From Acidobacteriota bacterium (lineage in GTDB: Bacteria > Acidobacteriota > Terriglobia > Terriglobales > Acidobacteriaceae): a stretch of 6,945 nt of DNA. The notes under the pieces were generated by a model, which saw only the letters and a list, made by a program, of their open reading frames with translations, searched no databases and was not told the origin of the DNA. The position numbers were made by a program, and so were the translations under genes. The stretch covers positions 1-6,945 of the forward strand of contig JAJZAL010000264.1 of the NCBI GenBank assembly GCA_021799405.1, read 5' to 3'. Positions 6,913 to 6,945 of this stretch are shown piece after piece (positions within the stretch are counted from its first letter, which is position 1; every line of letters begins with the position of its first letter).

Positions 6913-6945
6913 GTGGCAACGGAAACTTTCCAGGATTTGATTGAG
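6913..6945 (+). CDS. Start of an unidentified gene (3' truncated by the window)
   Basis: A GTG at 6913 opens a frame running to the window end and giving (M)ATETFQDLIE, 11 residues. GGAG at 6902-6905 lies 7 bases upstream, a normal Shine-Dalgarno spacing. The frame is open back to a TGA at 6844-6846, but no better start with a ribosome binding site is seen; a TTG at 6895 is the only other nearby option. A poor promoter, TTGACC (6848-6853) with CAGGGT (6871-6876) at 17 bases, may lie upstream. The fragment is too short for any functional call. Confidence 0.4.
   Translation, partial: MATETFQDLIE

Overview
The window looks like chromosomal DNA from a moderately GC-rich bacterium, most probably an acidobacterium (Terriglobia-like). 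The basis is the family of the truncated first protein (recalled, not searched), flanking housekeeping genes at about 60% GC in sampled lines, and -10-like boxes placed almost directly against start codons.

Layout, left to right: the 3' end of an uncharacterised secreted or outer-membrane-associated protein (2-418, +); a hairpin that can terminate both strands (454-490); inorganic pyrophosphatase ppa (525-1103, -); a 67-base divergent intergenic region; purS, the small subunit of FGAM synthase (1171-1416, +), with no purQ after it; a 365-base stretch with no convincing gene but several inverted repeats; a two-gene cassette of a DUF262 protein (1782-2990, +) and a 531-residue HEPN-domain protein (3001-4596, +); about 200 bases of spacer; glmS (4801-6681, +); a structured intergenic region with a possible pseudoknot; and the first 11 codons of a further gene (6913 onward, +).

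The accessory part is the DUF262-HEPN pair. It lies between housekeeping genes, is lower in GC than its flanks in sampled lines, and its two genes are 10 bases apart with a Shine-Dalgarno-like site between them. The DUF262 protein has the DGQQR and FxRLNxGG motifs of GmrS/SspE-type NTPases but no visible HNH (DUF1524) nuclease. The partner carries a textbook HEPN RNase motif, R-N-E-A-A-H. It also has a segment that reads like domain II of EF-Tu (a translation-factor beta-barrel), followed by an acidic and disordered C-terminal region. The likely role, by inference, is NTP-gated RNA cleavage in phage defence or a toxin-antitoxin-like circuit, possibly aimed at tRNA or ribosomes.

Two regulatory patterns stand out: purS and glmS share CGTAYAAT followed by exactly 9 bases and then ATG, suggesting leaderless or nearly leaderless mRNAs, and the region after glmS contains an H-type pseudoknot fold with a competing hairpin.
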